Below, piece by piece: positions 39,926 through 52,448 of a stretch of 64,000 bases of DNA. The position numbers were made by a program, and so were the translations under genes. The DNA lies in contig NC_084607.1 of the NCBI RefSeq assembly GCF_033807715.1, positions 18,540,441 through 18,604,440 of the forward strand, written 5' to 3'. Under the pieces are notes generated by a model. That model searched no databases and was not told the origin of the DNA. It saw only the letters and a program-made list of their open reading frames with translations. Source of the DNA: Cololabis saira (Eukaryota > Chordata > Actinopteri > Beloniformes > Belonidae). Each line of letters opens with the position of its first letter. The first letter of the stretch is position 1.

Positions 39926-42900
39926 GAGCGGCTGGACAGGGTTATTGTAATATGTTCTATCAGTGATATGCTTTTATATGCAAAAGTGTAATTATGCTAA
40001 ATATCTGTATATTTTTAATCAATATCATGAGAATTACACTTTGAGAATTTCACACTTTGATGCAGAAAGCTTGGCTCGGAGATAAAATTGCAAACTCTCA
40101 TGTTTTTAGTGAATGTGCTTGCAGGGAAACCAGAGTGTTTTGGTATTCTTGTCAAATTAATAAGTGATTGACTGGAAACTCTTTTGCTTTGCTCTTTACA
40201 CCCCTAATTCTCACAGGCCTTCCTGCTGTTGCATTAGTTACGTAAACAGGGTTATACCTGTGATACTTTGGTGTTATTTGTTTTAAAAAAGAAGCATGTT
40301 AAAATGAAGACAAGGTGCATTTTGCAAATGTGAAACATATCACATCCAATACAATATAAACTTACACAACCGATGAACTTGAATAACAACAAAATTATCA
40401 TGTGAAATATTTACATCTAACCAAATGTCATGCTTTAAGGAAAAAGATTGACCTAAATCTGAGCCTGGTAATTGTTTCTCAAACACTGTGTATCATTATC
40501 CTCATTGTTTTTGTGTTGTTTTTTTTCTTTTTTTTATGTTATGACCATGCTTTAGATTCTGGAAAATGTGAGCAGCACCTATTTTCATGCATTAACTCAC
40601 AGTGTTACCTTTCAGCTTTGACACACACCTGGCAGAGCCGAATGTCGCTTATGTTCCCCAGTCTGCACCACATCATCTGCAAGAAAAGCAAGGAATGGTG
40701 AAAGACGTCCTGAGATGAACTCTGACCTGGTTAGCTGAGCTGCTGAATCGTAGACTGCAGGGCCTCTTTATCCCGCATATTTAATGAGAGCAGCTGACAA
40801 ATTGAATCTAAGTGCCCACTGAGGTGAGTTAGATGAAGAAATTAGCCGCAGGGGCCTGTTCTCTGTTTGCTTTAAGTGAATCTGATTGGCTGTAGAGGAG
40901 CCTAACTAGGTCCAATCAAGACCACAACCGAGGTGGGCATTTCTTTTTCTTGTTTTCTGTAAATAAAGCCAGTAGCTATGTTTCCATATAGCTGGCTTGT
41001 CCAGCAAATTGTCCAGTCAGTCTGAAGCTGAACATAAATTATGAAGTATGTTTTCATGAACTGTCTTAGTGTAAATAAAAACTATGATAGTGCTGGCATT
41101 GTAATAAATAGAATAGTAGTTGCTAACAGAATCTTGAAGTTACCTTGGCCACTTGAGAGAGGAAAAAGGCAGAAGTTGGTTTGTTGAATGAGTTTGTCAC
41201 ATTGGTGAGTGAGAAGTAAAATGTAAATGTTAAATTCCATTTCCAGCTTTTTTCAAAAACATAAAAATATATATGATTTTTCTAAAATGTAAATGGTATT
41301 TTATTTTTCTATGAGCCTATTCTAATACAACACTTCAAAATAGGCCTGCATATATAAAAATGTGATCAAACACCTGAGGGACCTTTAGTCCGAATGACAG
41401 TTGTATATAATGACAGATAACAGCTACTGTATCCTTACATGGTATTGGGCTGCATCCCGTCAGTCACACTAGAAAATTAAAAATTTTGTGTAATCACATA
41501 AGCTGTTCAATGGCATGCAGCTAAACTGTAGTTAAGCAGCTTAGTGATGCATTTCTTAGCAACTTAACATGCATGTTTTCTTGGCAGCAAGCCCACTTTT
41601 AAAAAGTTTTCTCTTCAATTGCAGCAGCAGCTTCACTGACCCATCTCAACTCTCGACAGCCTGTTCACTCACATCTTGTTGTTGGTTTTGCAGTATCGTA
41701 CTCTATCATACGCAATCCTTCCACACTTCGCAAGGGATGAAAAATAATTATTGAAGCAACTATAAAATGATCATTGGTTAACCTTATATGACTATGCTAG
41801 AGTGAGAAAGGCCTCTGGTTGTCTGGCTCAGAGACTAGCTGGGAGGTTTTTGTGGACTGGATTTTCAATTAAGGGAACTGCGGCTGAAGCTGATGCTGTT
41901 CAGGTGGTGGGAGGAATGGCAGGAAAACAGGAAAGCAGTGATGCAGAGAGGTGCAGGCAAGTGCATTTTTTCATGGCTTTGATATTTGGAGGACACTATA
42001 CATCACTTGCAAAGTGATGCTGGCTAAAAGAAACAGAAAAAGAAAAGAAAAACAGAAATGGAGCTAGTGTGGTGAGTTCAGCGCAACTGGAATGCGAAAT
42101 GAAGAGTTTTCTGGCTAATGCGACTACTTCAGGCTGTCTCACTAATCAAAATGTGGATTTCATGGTTGGATTAGTTAAATAAACTTCATCTGCTGCCTGC
42201 TCTCTTGTGACTGTCTCCTTGTTGGTCTTTGATCTGCTTTATTTCCCCTGTTTTTGGCTCAGAAGGTTAACTGATAAGTCAGCATTTGGCTGTATTTCTC
42301 TCATCTTTTCTGTGAGAGCAGAAGTGTTTTTTGAGATCTTGAAGATGTTTCCTCTGGCATTAATTGCTGTAGTTAATTTATAGAAGGGCATGTCTCAATT
42401 TAACTCATGACAGTGCAATTCTGGTAAAATAATTCCATTAGTGAGATGATAGTTACTGAGAAATACTAGCTGACAAGTGGGATGGCTGTATAAGGTTGAG
42501 AGCATTTTCACGTAATTGCTCCCTGACCTCCCAAAAACTTCGGGTGTTGATGGACTCTCACTGGCCCATCAACAGCGTACAGTCTTCCAAAAAAAAGGGA
42601 TGTGAGCCTGTTATTGTTGAAAGTAAAAGTAGTGTGATTTATTTAAAAGAACACACTGGTAGAATGGAGGAAATGTTCTGCAATGCACTGCACAAAACTT
42701 GATTGAATCCAGATTTTACTCAGCGCGCTCCCAGATGCCAGGTAAGTAGTTATTGGGTTTTATTGACCTCCTGTCTGGTAAATATGAATCAGAAGTCCAT
42801 ATTTAGAAAATGAAATGTTGCCCATATTAGCATTTAATCCCGGAGGGATTGCATTTATATTGCATTTTGACAAAAAAAAAAGAAAATAAATCAAAGATCA

Positions 42901-43508
42901 GCAAAAGCAAAGAGAAACCACAATTAATTTAAATGGACAGCGCTGCGTAAATGTTTCAGAACTCTTTAACAATAGCTCATATGTGTGCATAAATGTAAAC
43001 CAAAACATTTTCAGATGTCCTAAAAAAAATATTAAACAGATTTGGCTAAACTTGTATATAATAAGTTATTTATTTAATAGGAAAAATAATGAATAATTAC
43101 CATTTTTAAATGGCCAAGATGATGTTAAGAGTTTTGAAACAATATCAGAGCAACAATAAATAACTATGACACATTGCAACGTAGAGCTGCAAGGAAAAAG
43201 ACCTCTGCACTGTAGGAAAAAGCTTGATAAAGATGGCCATTCATTCAAAGGAAACAATCTCAAGACATCTGTTTGTGAACTTCCATGAGACCAAAAGCCA
43301 AGTTGTTCCCAGCTAGGAAGCACACATCAACCCTCTATATGGGTTACGAGTTGGCTGCAAACAGGGGTCCCAAGCGGGTTTGACCACAGTCTCCAGGGGG
43401 CTGTGCCTATGTTTGTCCATAAGAACTCTGAGCGAGGTCTACCTGCGTTTTAGGTGGGAGACAAAATGGCTTTGTATGAAGCTCACTTCCATTTAGCCTA
43501 TGTCTATC
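39926..43508. other. Noncoding, nothing firmly recognised
   Basis: Intergenic. About 40735-40945 is a non-repetitive stretch with a CCAAT-type GATTGGCT motif, a possible enhancer 11 kb upstream of sox9. Confidence 0.45.
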
Positions 43509-43516
43509 CCTTATGG

Positions 43517-43734
43517 CAGTGTTTCCCAACCCTCTTCCTCGAGGCATACCGTCATGCATATTTTAGATGCTACCCTGCTTCAGCACACCCAATTCTAATT
43601 AATGATCCGCATTAGCTTATAATCAAGGTCTGCACAACTCTCTTGCTGACACAGCCACTTGTATCACGGTGTGCTGAAGCAGGGTAGCATCTAAAACATG
43701 CAAGACAGTGCAGGACCAGGGTTGGGAAACACTG
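43517..43734. mobile_element. Young hAT MITE with long hairpin
   Basis: The 218-bp element has inverted ends CAGTGTTTCCCAACCCT / AGGGTTGGGAAACACTG and perfect 8-bp target copies CCTTATGG (43509-43516, 43735-43742). A second, internal 29-bp inverted repeat (43561-43589 with 43669-43697) is perfect. Identical target copies point to recent insertion. Confidence 0.93.
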
Positions 43735-45079
43735 CCTTATGGGCCCCTTTTATTTGGCCTAAATAGAACTTTTACACAGAGGATTGGGGCCCATAATTTT
43801 AAAATCACACAGGAGCTATATGCCATTTGTCCATTTGAAGCACAAACCCACTCTGTATTGAAATAGGCCAATTTTAACTCAGAGATTGACAGAAAGATGC
43901 TGACTGGGTTTTACCAAATATTCAGACCAAATAATCCGATGAAAATATCGGGGAAGAACCTAACAAAAGGGTTCACAAACTTTTAAACACTGCAGTAGAT
44001 GAATATTTACATGTTAGATCAGGCTAACTGTGTGCAATATTTAAGAAGTGTGAGTAGCAACGGTATTCTGAAAGTAGAGGTATTACATTTTTCACTATCA
44101 AGATAGTAGATGGTAGATTTGTATCGAATTACCTCTTGTCAACCTTGTCAGTGAGGAATTTATACTAAACCTGAGACAGCAGGAAGGCTAGAGAAGTGGA
44201 AACAATTTTAAAAAAAAGATAGAAATCAGCTGGCGCCTGGTGAGGAGGTGTCTGTGTACAGTACTTCCTGTTTTTTCTGAGGACAAACCATCTCCCTACG
44301 TCAAACCATCTTAATGTTCGGTTTTGGATTTTGAAAATGCTATTGCAAAACTGATCAAAGGTGTGTCGTAAAAAATTACACGGAAATTGTTGTATGTCAC
44401 TACTATCTTTTCTTGAAATAAAAAAAAGATGTTCTCATGTACCTGATTATGACACTTGAGTTGTGTTGCTTCAGCTCAAGTTACATATCGTAGCACGTAT
44501 TCAACCCATTCCACCTCATATCCTCTTTCGTCTTTGCATGTTGTTGTTTGTCTTCACCATTAGCCTACACTCTCAACTTTAAGTTGTAGCCCTCTGCGGG
44601 ACAGCACGCGCCTTCTATTGCAACCTCTCGCTCCTTGTGCTTGTGATCTTTAGGCTGGTGGGAAACATTCAAAGGTATCCCCTTTTCTTCCTGTTCCATG
44701 CATGACTTTAAGTGGTGCCCCAAGAGACTTGGTTTGGGTTTACTGACAAAACTTTCCACTCCCCCCTTTACTATCCCGTGTCTATCCATTGGATTTCATG
44801 TGCTCCTTCTTGGGGTCTGCCACCTGCATGCGACCGTGCATAGACACCCATTGTTAGAAAGCTAGGCCTCAGTGAGCAGCGTCAACCAAACTAAGGTAAA
44901 GCCACAGTTTTGCGTCACAGGAGTGCGATGAGGTGTAGGTGCCGGGTAATTCTAGAGTTTTAATTACAGACCTGTGCATAGTGCTGCGATAAGGGGTCAC
45001 AGCCTTGTGAATGCTGTGTTCAGCGGGTTAGAAGTTGAGCGTCGCCCGGATGAAGTGTATGGTCTAGACTTCCCAGGAG

Positions 45080-45110
45080 ATCAAAGTAACAGCCATTGTC
45101 TGCCTTTGTG
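45080..45110. promoter_or_regulatory. TCF/LEF plus SOX-type motif group
   Basis: ATCAAAG (45080-45086), CCATTGTC (45093-45100) and CCTTTGTG (45103-45110) lie within 31 bp, 7 kb upstream of sox9. Motif matches are seen; function is not shown. Confidence 0.25.
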
Positions 45111-46557
45111 ACAGTTTTTATGAAGGTTGAAACCGCGTGCATGAGTCACATTTTACAGTTGACATAAAAAGATTATTTTCATACTTTTTGGCTCCCTTCA
45201 TTGATGTAGTTATCTAACCTGTTTGTTTTGTCATCATTTCCTAATGTCCTAGTTTTTCCAGATCTTGTACCTTTCACCTACTTCTATCATTCTGTTGGTA
45301 CAATCACCTGACCTGCCACTTCTCTTAACTTTCACAGTATAAGTTTATAAATGATCTGGCTTGGCCACTATGTCAAAGACAGAGTTAAACAGTTAAAACC
45401 CTACTAAATAAACAATTGCAATTAAAACTTGATGCCTCTACAGGCATTCCTGCCTTGAATTTGTTAAAACATGCCCCAGTAACCAGATAAACCAGGTTGC
45501 TCACAATCAGGCTACCGACGGCGGGAAAAAAAGCACAACAGTGTTTACAATCTGCAGCGAATCTGAACCAAGAAAAGTGACCAAGCTGCTCAAATATTAG
45601 ATCTCAGGAAATGGTGGGGAACAATTTCCTTCAAGAGTAACATAAGAATGCATGAGTCTGGCTCCCGGAGGTTCGGGGCCACCACCGCTGGGCCTCCACA
45701 ATTAGATGGCGATTCCCCGCTGTGTCTGACCCAGCCTGAACACAGGAGCACCCAAAGGGAGCTGGAGGAAGAAATAGAGGAAGCAGAGACTGGAGATATA
45801 CACAGTCCTGAGTGCTTTGTTATGTTTGGCATACATATCGTTCACCTAAACTCCCTGTCTGCATACATTTCGTTATAAATTTTAAAAAAGAAAAAAAAAA
45901 CCCACTGAAGTGAGAAAGAAAGTCTCTCGCTTACGGTTTCACCGCTGCTTTTTAGTCACTATGAAGTTTTGCTTTCACTGGGGCATTGCAACACCTTAAT
46001 TCTTTCCTTTTTTCTGCTATCATCTTTTTATGATTTGTTATTGCAGGTGGGATCATTGTCATGCTTCATGACACAATTTACAGCAAGCAGAGTCTCACAT
46101 TTGAATATACAATCCTTTGTTAGGAAGAGGAGTTCGTTGTCTGTTGTCTGTCGATTGACAGGAAACAAAAATGATCTCTCTGAGATTACTGATGATATCT
46201 TTCCTCAAATTTAATATTGTATAATATATAACATTAACTTGTTGATATATGTGTCTAATGTGTATATTTGATGGTTTTGAGCCCCTAGAAATTCATGAGT
46301 CTTCTTTTTTGTTGTTGATGTGAATGAAACTCTATACTACAGTACTACTACAGCCAGTCCTTTAAAGTGAATATTAGTAGAATTTTACAGATGAGAACTG
46401 AAAGTGAGACATTTATTTTATATCTTCATTTACAGTGAGTGTTCAAAGTCAATTTCTTGTACTTTTCTTTTTCATTTGCTCTGACTTACGCTTTAACAAG
46501 AATGAATTGAGCTCTCCCAATCGTAATAAGACACTGGTTTAAAGCCCTTGAAATATT

Positions 46558-46590
46558 CCATTGTTCACTTTACCCTACCCTTTGTGAACA
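46558..46590 (-). promoter_or_regulatory. Paired SOX-type motifs
   Basis: CCATTGTTCA (46558-46567; reverse complement TGAACAATGG) and CCTTTGTGAAC about 12 bp further are in the same orientation, 5.5 kb upstream of the sox9 promoter. Confidence 0.3.
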
Positions 46591-49500
46591 TTTTAATCCC
46601 TTTGCCATGCTCTAATGCTGAAATCCCCCTGAGCACCTAGAAAACTTGATTTTGTTTGGCCACACAAGATATTCCTGTTGTGATATCAAAGCCTGTGACT
46701 ACTGCCCCGCTATGAGGAAGTTCATCTGTAAACCATCAATTTGCAAATATCTAGGAAAAGTTTTTGAGTTAAAAAAAAATAAATAAAAAATTATACTGGC
46801 TCTGATGCAGGTGCGATATTTTGGATGGTGATTAGATATCATCACTCTTTCATTAACTTGGCATTTGTAGTATCTCCCTGATTGTGGAAAAAGAATGGTC
46901 CTTTTCATCAGTCTTCCCAACAAATGAGCCCTGCTGAAAGGAGCCAGGTTAAGTTGGGAGGATAATGAAATGAGAGAAAAGAGGGGAGAGATCTGCAAAT
47001 GAAAAAAAAAAAGAAAATTGCACAATGTGGGTGTTTAGTATCACTGAGGATAATCAAACCCTGGGCTAACAGGACTGTAAAAGTTGTAATGGGAAATAAA
47101 CAAATGCAGATGCAAACATGAGTAGCAGGTGCCAGAGACAAGATGGGGAAACTGGGAAACACATTATTTATTTTTAGGTTGTGTTACTGCAGGCAACAAC
47201 AAAAGTCTCCTTTTCACCTGGTCATCGGAACAGGTGGGAGGGGAGGAGTGCTGGATATTCCATTACGTAGACCAGAGCCAAGCGCCTACAGCTTCTTTAT
47301 GAAAGGTGTCTCTGTGTGTAGTCCGAGGTGCCGCGCTGACATCACCCGCGGCTTTCGGATGGGACCTTTCATGTGTAGTGGTGCCAGGGAGCAGCTCGCA
47401 CTGTCAGCCAGTCTGACTCAGCCCTGCACTTCAGACACAACGCATTATTAAAAAGAGTTTAAAAAAAAATCACGCCACATTCAGTTTACAACACACCGAT
47501 GAGCAGTAAAGATTAAAATAGCTCAGGAGAGATTGATTCAATAATACAGAGATTAAATCGCCTGTGGTTATTAATAGAAATAACTCAAATCAATGTTTTT
47601 ATCCTCTACAAATAATATTGTTTTTAATTTGCTTTTATGTTTGTTTACCATAATTTACCAAAGAAGTGCTGCTATCAATGACATCCATGATTTGGACTTT
47701 TGCTGATAACTGTTGTCCAACTAATTTCTGCCAGTTCTAGTATTGATTTATGTCTTTCCTTTTCCTTTCAAATCTTAAAGTCTCTCTTATTGCAAATTTT
47801 GCACATCATGTGTCAGATGCAAAAAAAAAAAAAAACACAATTTGAATATGCATATTCATGCACTTCAAGTTAGCTATAAAGCATTTAGGAATATTTCTGA
47901 AACAAACATGAAAGGTTTATTCCAGTTGTTTAATTCACAAAGTTATTCTGATAATGAGCACAAACTTATTAAATTTGACTTTTCTTCCTGTTGTTGTCCT
48001 TTTTTGGGACAATATTAATAGAATCAAACTGTTCAAACATTGTCTCACATCATAAACCACCTAACAGAACCTAAAGTTCAGCTGTAGATTCAGCACGAAC
48101 CGTAATATTCAGTCATGCAATTATAGCCCACTTGTCATTTCATTTAGTTTAGTTAAGGCAAATCAAATCCCCGAGTATATTGACTTGAGCAAAGGGGTGT
48201 GTTTTATTGTTTGAAAGAATAAATTAGTTATTTTGTGTTCCAAATGTCACATAACCGTTCTTTAAAAATAACCTGCTTGAACTGGAAATAACAGTGGCAG
48301 CACATACAACTTGTGTTGCTGTAATTCACCCTTTGTGACTGTCACCTGCTCTCAGATGACAGGACCCCCGTTGAGGGCGCAAGCACATTATTAGCCTCCG
48401 CAAAGCACCAGGTAACGTTGTAACATTTTATCAGCACTTTGAGACTGATCTATTGTCATTCGGACATAATGACGGGTCAGGCCTTACTATTGGAAATGGA
48501 GGGCAGTGACCTACAGGGATCACACTCTGCTTTCATTGTCATTTAAACCGACTCTGAGGCCACTTCACCTGAAGGCATGGAGGTTAGCTCAGAGTCACTC
48601 AGCAGAGGTCAATATTGAATGTGCTTCTCAGGTGTGCTGCCAAATAGGATCGAAAAGCAAACATTATTGAATGAGGATGATGGGGAAAAAAAGAATGGGG
48701 AAAAAAAGAAAGATTTAAATAGATTTAAATTCTGACTCGGGATCTGAATTTATTGCGCTTAGTTATACATTTTTTTTTTTTGCCTAAGAGCTACATACCT
48801 GTACATCATACAGCTCTGGGACTAATGCTGCTTATGTTCATCAAGTGGTGTTGTCCATGCTGTATTCCCAGATCAGAGTGCATTTCCTTCCTTGCAGATA
48901 TGCTATCAAATGGGGGGGCTGAGATGTTTCAGTTCATTAGAACCCAGGAATAGATAAGACTGAGATTACAGTGGCGCAATCTCTCCAGGAGGCCAAAGAA
49001 AGGGAAGGATATGCTAGAAAGTGTGCAACAATAACACTTCTTAACACCGGGGTGAAGGCCAGAATACACCTGGCAATATATTTGACCTTGTGCATGGTTT
49101 TGTCAAACTTCCTTTCCTTACTTTCTTTTCTTCTTAGAATGACAAAATATATTGGGTTTTGTTTCTTAGTTTTTTAAGATATCTAAACGACAGGTGATTC
49201 TTGAAATATGAGCTGTTTTGGAAATGTATCACGTTTGCATTCGCAACAAAGCTGTAGTTTCCAAGCGTCTGCATGCTTTCAGCCCTCAGCCTCTCTGGTG
49301 CAGCCACCGCGAGCTGCTGTGGTTCTGTGTGGGATATCAGGGAGGTGCGAGAGAGTCAGAGCAGGGAATATGAGGCCGATCCTTCTGAGGGTGACAGGGT
49401 CTTGATAAGTCTTATTTAAACTTTAGCCTTCGCAAAATGCCATATGTCAACAGTTGCCCGTGGTCAAAGCGCTCTGATCTGGTAAAGCAAACACCCCGGG

Positions 49501-51583
49501 GCAGCTCATCCATCCTTACCAGACCGTCATTTACAGTGCAACCGGTGTGGCTTATGTTTCAGACATAATTCCAGAGAGTAAGACAGAAAGCATCAGGAAG
49601 GGAGAATTAGATCAGTTGCCATTCAGATGTTGTCAGTTCTCCTTGTTGCTGTACTGTGCCATGTCTAGTCAGTTGGTACAAGTTGTGGAAAGTCTCAAAC
49701 AGGTGTTGTTTCATTTGTGAGATAACTGAAGCCACCTCTGCCTCCACTTGCTCGCCCTGTTATTTTTCACAGAGAATGGTGGTCTAAGTATCTTTGAGGC
49801 TATTACAGAATACTGATCTTACCATTTTTAAGGTCTCCACCCAATCTATGATGAAGGCAATACAAGAATCTGACCAGATATTACAATAAAACATTTTTTG
49901 AATAAAAAAAATAACAAAATAAGATGAATAAACTATCTTCAGGGATACATACTTACACTGTATTTATGATTAATTGATTAATATGTTATAGGCATAAAAA
50001 TTACACAAGATGTAAAAAGACAAAAGGAAAAGTTCCTTTTAGAAAATAGGGGCGGTCTGCTCAAACGTTTGCAGCGGAATCTGAGAAAGCTCAGAGAGGT
50101 GGAAGACATGATTTGCCAGTTTACCCTCAATGTTTGCCTTCAAAATTTTGACGCCGTGGCTCGAAGTCAAGCTGAGAAGTTTCCCAAGACCTTCTCAGCC
50201 TGCAGGTAGGTGCTCCATACAAGATGTGAGCCCCAGCCCCCACGGATCCATGCCCCCCCCCTTTACCTCCCCACCATAAATCCACTGGAAGTCAGTCTGC
50301 AGGGCTCCTCAAACCCTCTGCAGTCCACGATGCGAGGGCGCGAACATGTACAAGCACACATCAAATGCCTTTGTGTTTGTCACCGCATGCAGGAATTTGT
50401 TCTTCTTCATGTTAAGATCACTCTTATCACACCTCCTACAACACAGTCTATTAAAACTCGAAACAATACCAAATAATACCATGACAATTTTGTTTTTGAT
50501 CACTATGCAAGATATTTACCTCTAAGTGAGTGATTTGCAATTTGCTGAGAAACACAGCTTAAGGTTTTTAACACATGTAGAGAGAATTCTTCAAGGTAAT
50601 TTAAAATCTATTTCAATATACATATCAGGTTTTCATGAAACAAAAACTACTAACAATTCAAAAGTGTCCCCCTATCCTCATGAGTTAATCTAAAACGCTG
50701 GCAGAACATTAGAGAAGCAGCTCTGAACGTCATCTAGATCAAGACAGGGAACTTCACCTCACAGCCAAATCAGGATATTTCAATAAGACGTTAAAGGATA
50801 AAAGATGGAACAAGTTGCAAACACAATATTTTCATGTGAGGAAATGGTTCATGTTTATTTTTTTTCGAATGTATTTTTCTTTTTACTCGTTGCATTATTA
50901 TTTTCACCAAAAATGTTTGACTTTTTATTTCCTCTAACATCAAGCCCATTTTCAGTCTTTAATAATTAATTTTACAGCCTTATATGAACTCATAACTGCA
51001 GTCAGATTATTGTTTTTATTAAATGCAAATTATAAGGACTAAACCCTCTAAACAAAGCATCTTTTGTCTGCTGCAAACATTTGGAACAAACCCAAAAAAG
51101 GAGATTCGTGTTGCAACACTTCTTGCGACATCGTCATTTTTATATTGAATCAAAAGGTAGACGTTAGATTTAATGACAACATGCCATCTATCCATCCATC
51201 CATTTTCAGCACCCAGTTAATACAGGGTAATTACAACATGCACTCATTTAATATCTGAATCATCACTTGTTTCTCTTATTTGACTATTCAATAAAAACTC
51301 GAATAATTATTATTATTAGAGGAAGAATTAAAAAAAAAAGTAAATTCAGAGCTGAAGGGATGAAATCACTCAGGCATTTGTCAAATAAAGAATGAATTAG
51401 ATATAAAATGAATGTCAGCGTCTTTCTGTTGTTTTGTTAAGAAATATGCTTTGAAAAAGATTATAAACAGCAAGTAAAACGTAAAATTAATTAAAAAAAA
51501 TACTAATGACAAATGTCCACTTGCTTTGTTTGCAGCAGCTGGGGGACATGTACGCGTTTAACCCTCTCAAGTTTCTGGACTGC

Positions 51584-51602
51584 TGTCGCCCCCTGTTGGC
51601 CC
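51584..51602 (-). promoter_or_regulatory. CTCF-like motif upstream of sox9
   Basis: Read against the reverse complement of the standard 19-bp CTCF matrix consensus, about 15 of 19 positions match, including the core CGCCCCCTG and TGGCC. It lies about 530 bp upstream of the predicted sox9 start. A CTCF site here would suit a promoter that contacts distant enhancers. Binding itself is inferred. Confidence 0.45.
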
Positions 51603-51620
51603 TGGTGCAGGAGGAACAAG

Positions 51621-51661
51621 CGGCCGCTGCCGCTGCCGCTGCCGCTGCCGCTGCCGCTGCC
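51621..51661 (+). repeat. (GCCGCT)n simple repeat
   Basis: A perfect hexanucleotide repeat of nearly seven units lies about 460 bp upstream of the predicted sox9 start site. It is GC-rich in an AT-rich setting. Confidence 0.9.
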
Positions 51662-51858
51662 TGCGAGCAGCTCTGGGAACACTAAGTTATCTAAGTGCAT
51701 CGAAGATTTCACAAAATAACTAAAAACATATATTCAAACACACGCAAAGACCAAAAAAGAACAATCGAATATAGTCTTTGTAGAATATCTATATTTTGAA
51801 AAGCAACAATGTTTATCATAAAGTTGAGTACAAACCTATGAAAGGTAACTCCACGAGG

Positions 51859-51862
<4 letters not shown>

Positions 51863-51932
<70 letters not shown>
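51863..51932 (+). repeat. (TA)n microsatellite, about 35 units
   Basis: An uninterrupted alternating TA tract of about 70 bp lies roughly 190-260 bp upstream of the predicted sox9 start. It is likely to vary in length between individuals and can extrude a cruciform or melt easily. Confidence 0.97.
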
Positions 51933-51934
<2 letters not shown>

Positions 51935-52023
51935 CACACACATACACATATATGATGATACCACAGAGCTAAAGGGGAAAAACACTTACTCGATCTGGGT
52001 TTTTACTGCTGTTGACTGCGAGA

Positions 52024-52125
52024 GTTCCTCTGAGTCAAATTACGCTCCGCCCTCTGAACATTTCTCCCAATCATTCCTCTGCCGTCAAGCATAAATTCAG
52101 GCATTGCCTCTTCAGTTTGCAGACT
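52024..52125 (+). promoter_or_regulatory. sox9: sox9 core promoter
   Basis: A compact set of promoter motifs sits about 350 bp before the start codon: an AP-1-like TGAGTCA (52031-52037), a CTCCGCCC GC-box-like site (about 52045-52052), a CCAAT box (52067-52071) and a TATA-like CATAAATT (52090-52097). Spacing predicts transcription start near 52118-52125 and a 5' UTR of about 330 nt, similar to vertebrate SOX9. The motifs are seen directly; the start site is inferred. Confidence 0.65.
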
Positions 52126-52448
52126 CTTCAGTAATGCTCTATAGTAGCGTTTTCCACCCAATTTCTCCTCAAAATCACACTTTCACAATTAAGCATTAGA
52201 GAACGATCACTTTTGATTTGTTTCTTTATCCGCCAAATTGTGAAAGGTGGAAGGAACTAAAAACATTTTTTTTATCTAATTTTGACTTCTTTTTTTAACT
52301 TGCAGGATTCAAGTCTATCTGTCAAACTGTAAGCCCTCACAGATTGTTATTGCAGTCTGAGGGCCCAACACTTGGATTTAGAAAGGATTTTTATTTTTTT
52401 TTCTTCTTATTTTTTGCTGCAAGAAGCTGATCTATAATTTTTGTTCGC
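52118..52448 (+). other. sox9: sox9 5' UTR (predicted)
   Basis: This is the stretch between the predicted transcription start and the sox9 ATG. It contains one upstream ATG with a short ORF (52134-52199). An acceptor-like polypyrimidine-TTGCAG ends at 52305; a 5' UTR intron is not expected for SOX9, so it is probably fortuitous. The 5' end is inferred from the TATA-like box. Confidence 0.6.
52134..52199 (+). other. Upstream ORF in sox9 leader, 21 codons
   Basis: This is the only ATG between the predicted start site and the sox9 ATG. It opens MLYSSVFHP and stops at TAG 52197-52199, about 250 nt before the main start. It could lower or regulate SOX9 translation if transcription begins upstream of 52134, which the TATA position suggests but does not prove. 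Confidence 0.35.

Larger units (their letters stand above)
43743..51535. other. Proximal sox9 upstream region, noncoding
   Basis: No gene is supported. SOX/TCF-type motif groups lie at 45080-45110 and 46558-46590. Non-repetitive, GC-balanced candidates for conserved elements are about 45630-45830, 47200-47430, 48290-48600 and 49240-49570. A dispersed-repeat ATCC tail lies near 51189-51208. Confidence 0.45.
51536..51685 (+). other. Exon-like open frame with poly-alanine tract
   Basis: An acceptor-like CTTTGTTTGCAG is followed by a frame with an ATG at 51548 and a stop at 51683-51685, giving 45 codons that start MYAFNPLKFLDCC and include 14 alanines from a GCC/GCT repeat (51621-51661). I recognise no family. 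The hexamer repeat keeps its frames open by itself, so this may be chance. It overlaps the CTCF-like motif. Confidence 0.2.

Noticed and set aside
51189..51208. ATCC repeat with CCATTTTC as a possible LINE insertion
   Set aside because: Only the tail motif is visible; too short to call an element.
52270..52306. Acceptor-like TTTTTTTAACTTGCAG in the sox9 leader as a 5' UTR intron
   Set aside because: SOX9 leaders are normally unspliced and no matching donor after the predicted start is convincing.
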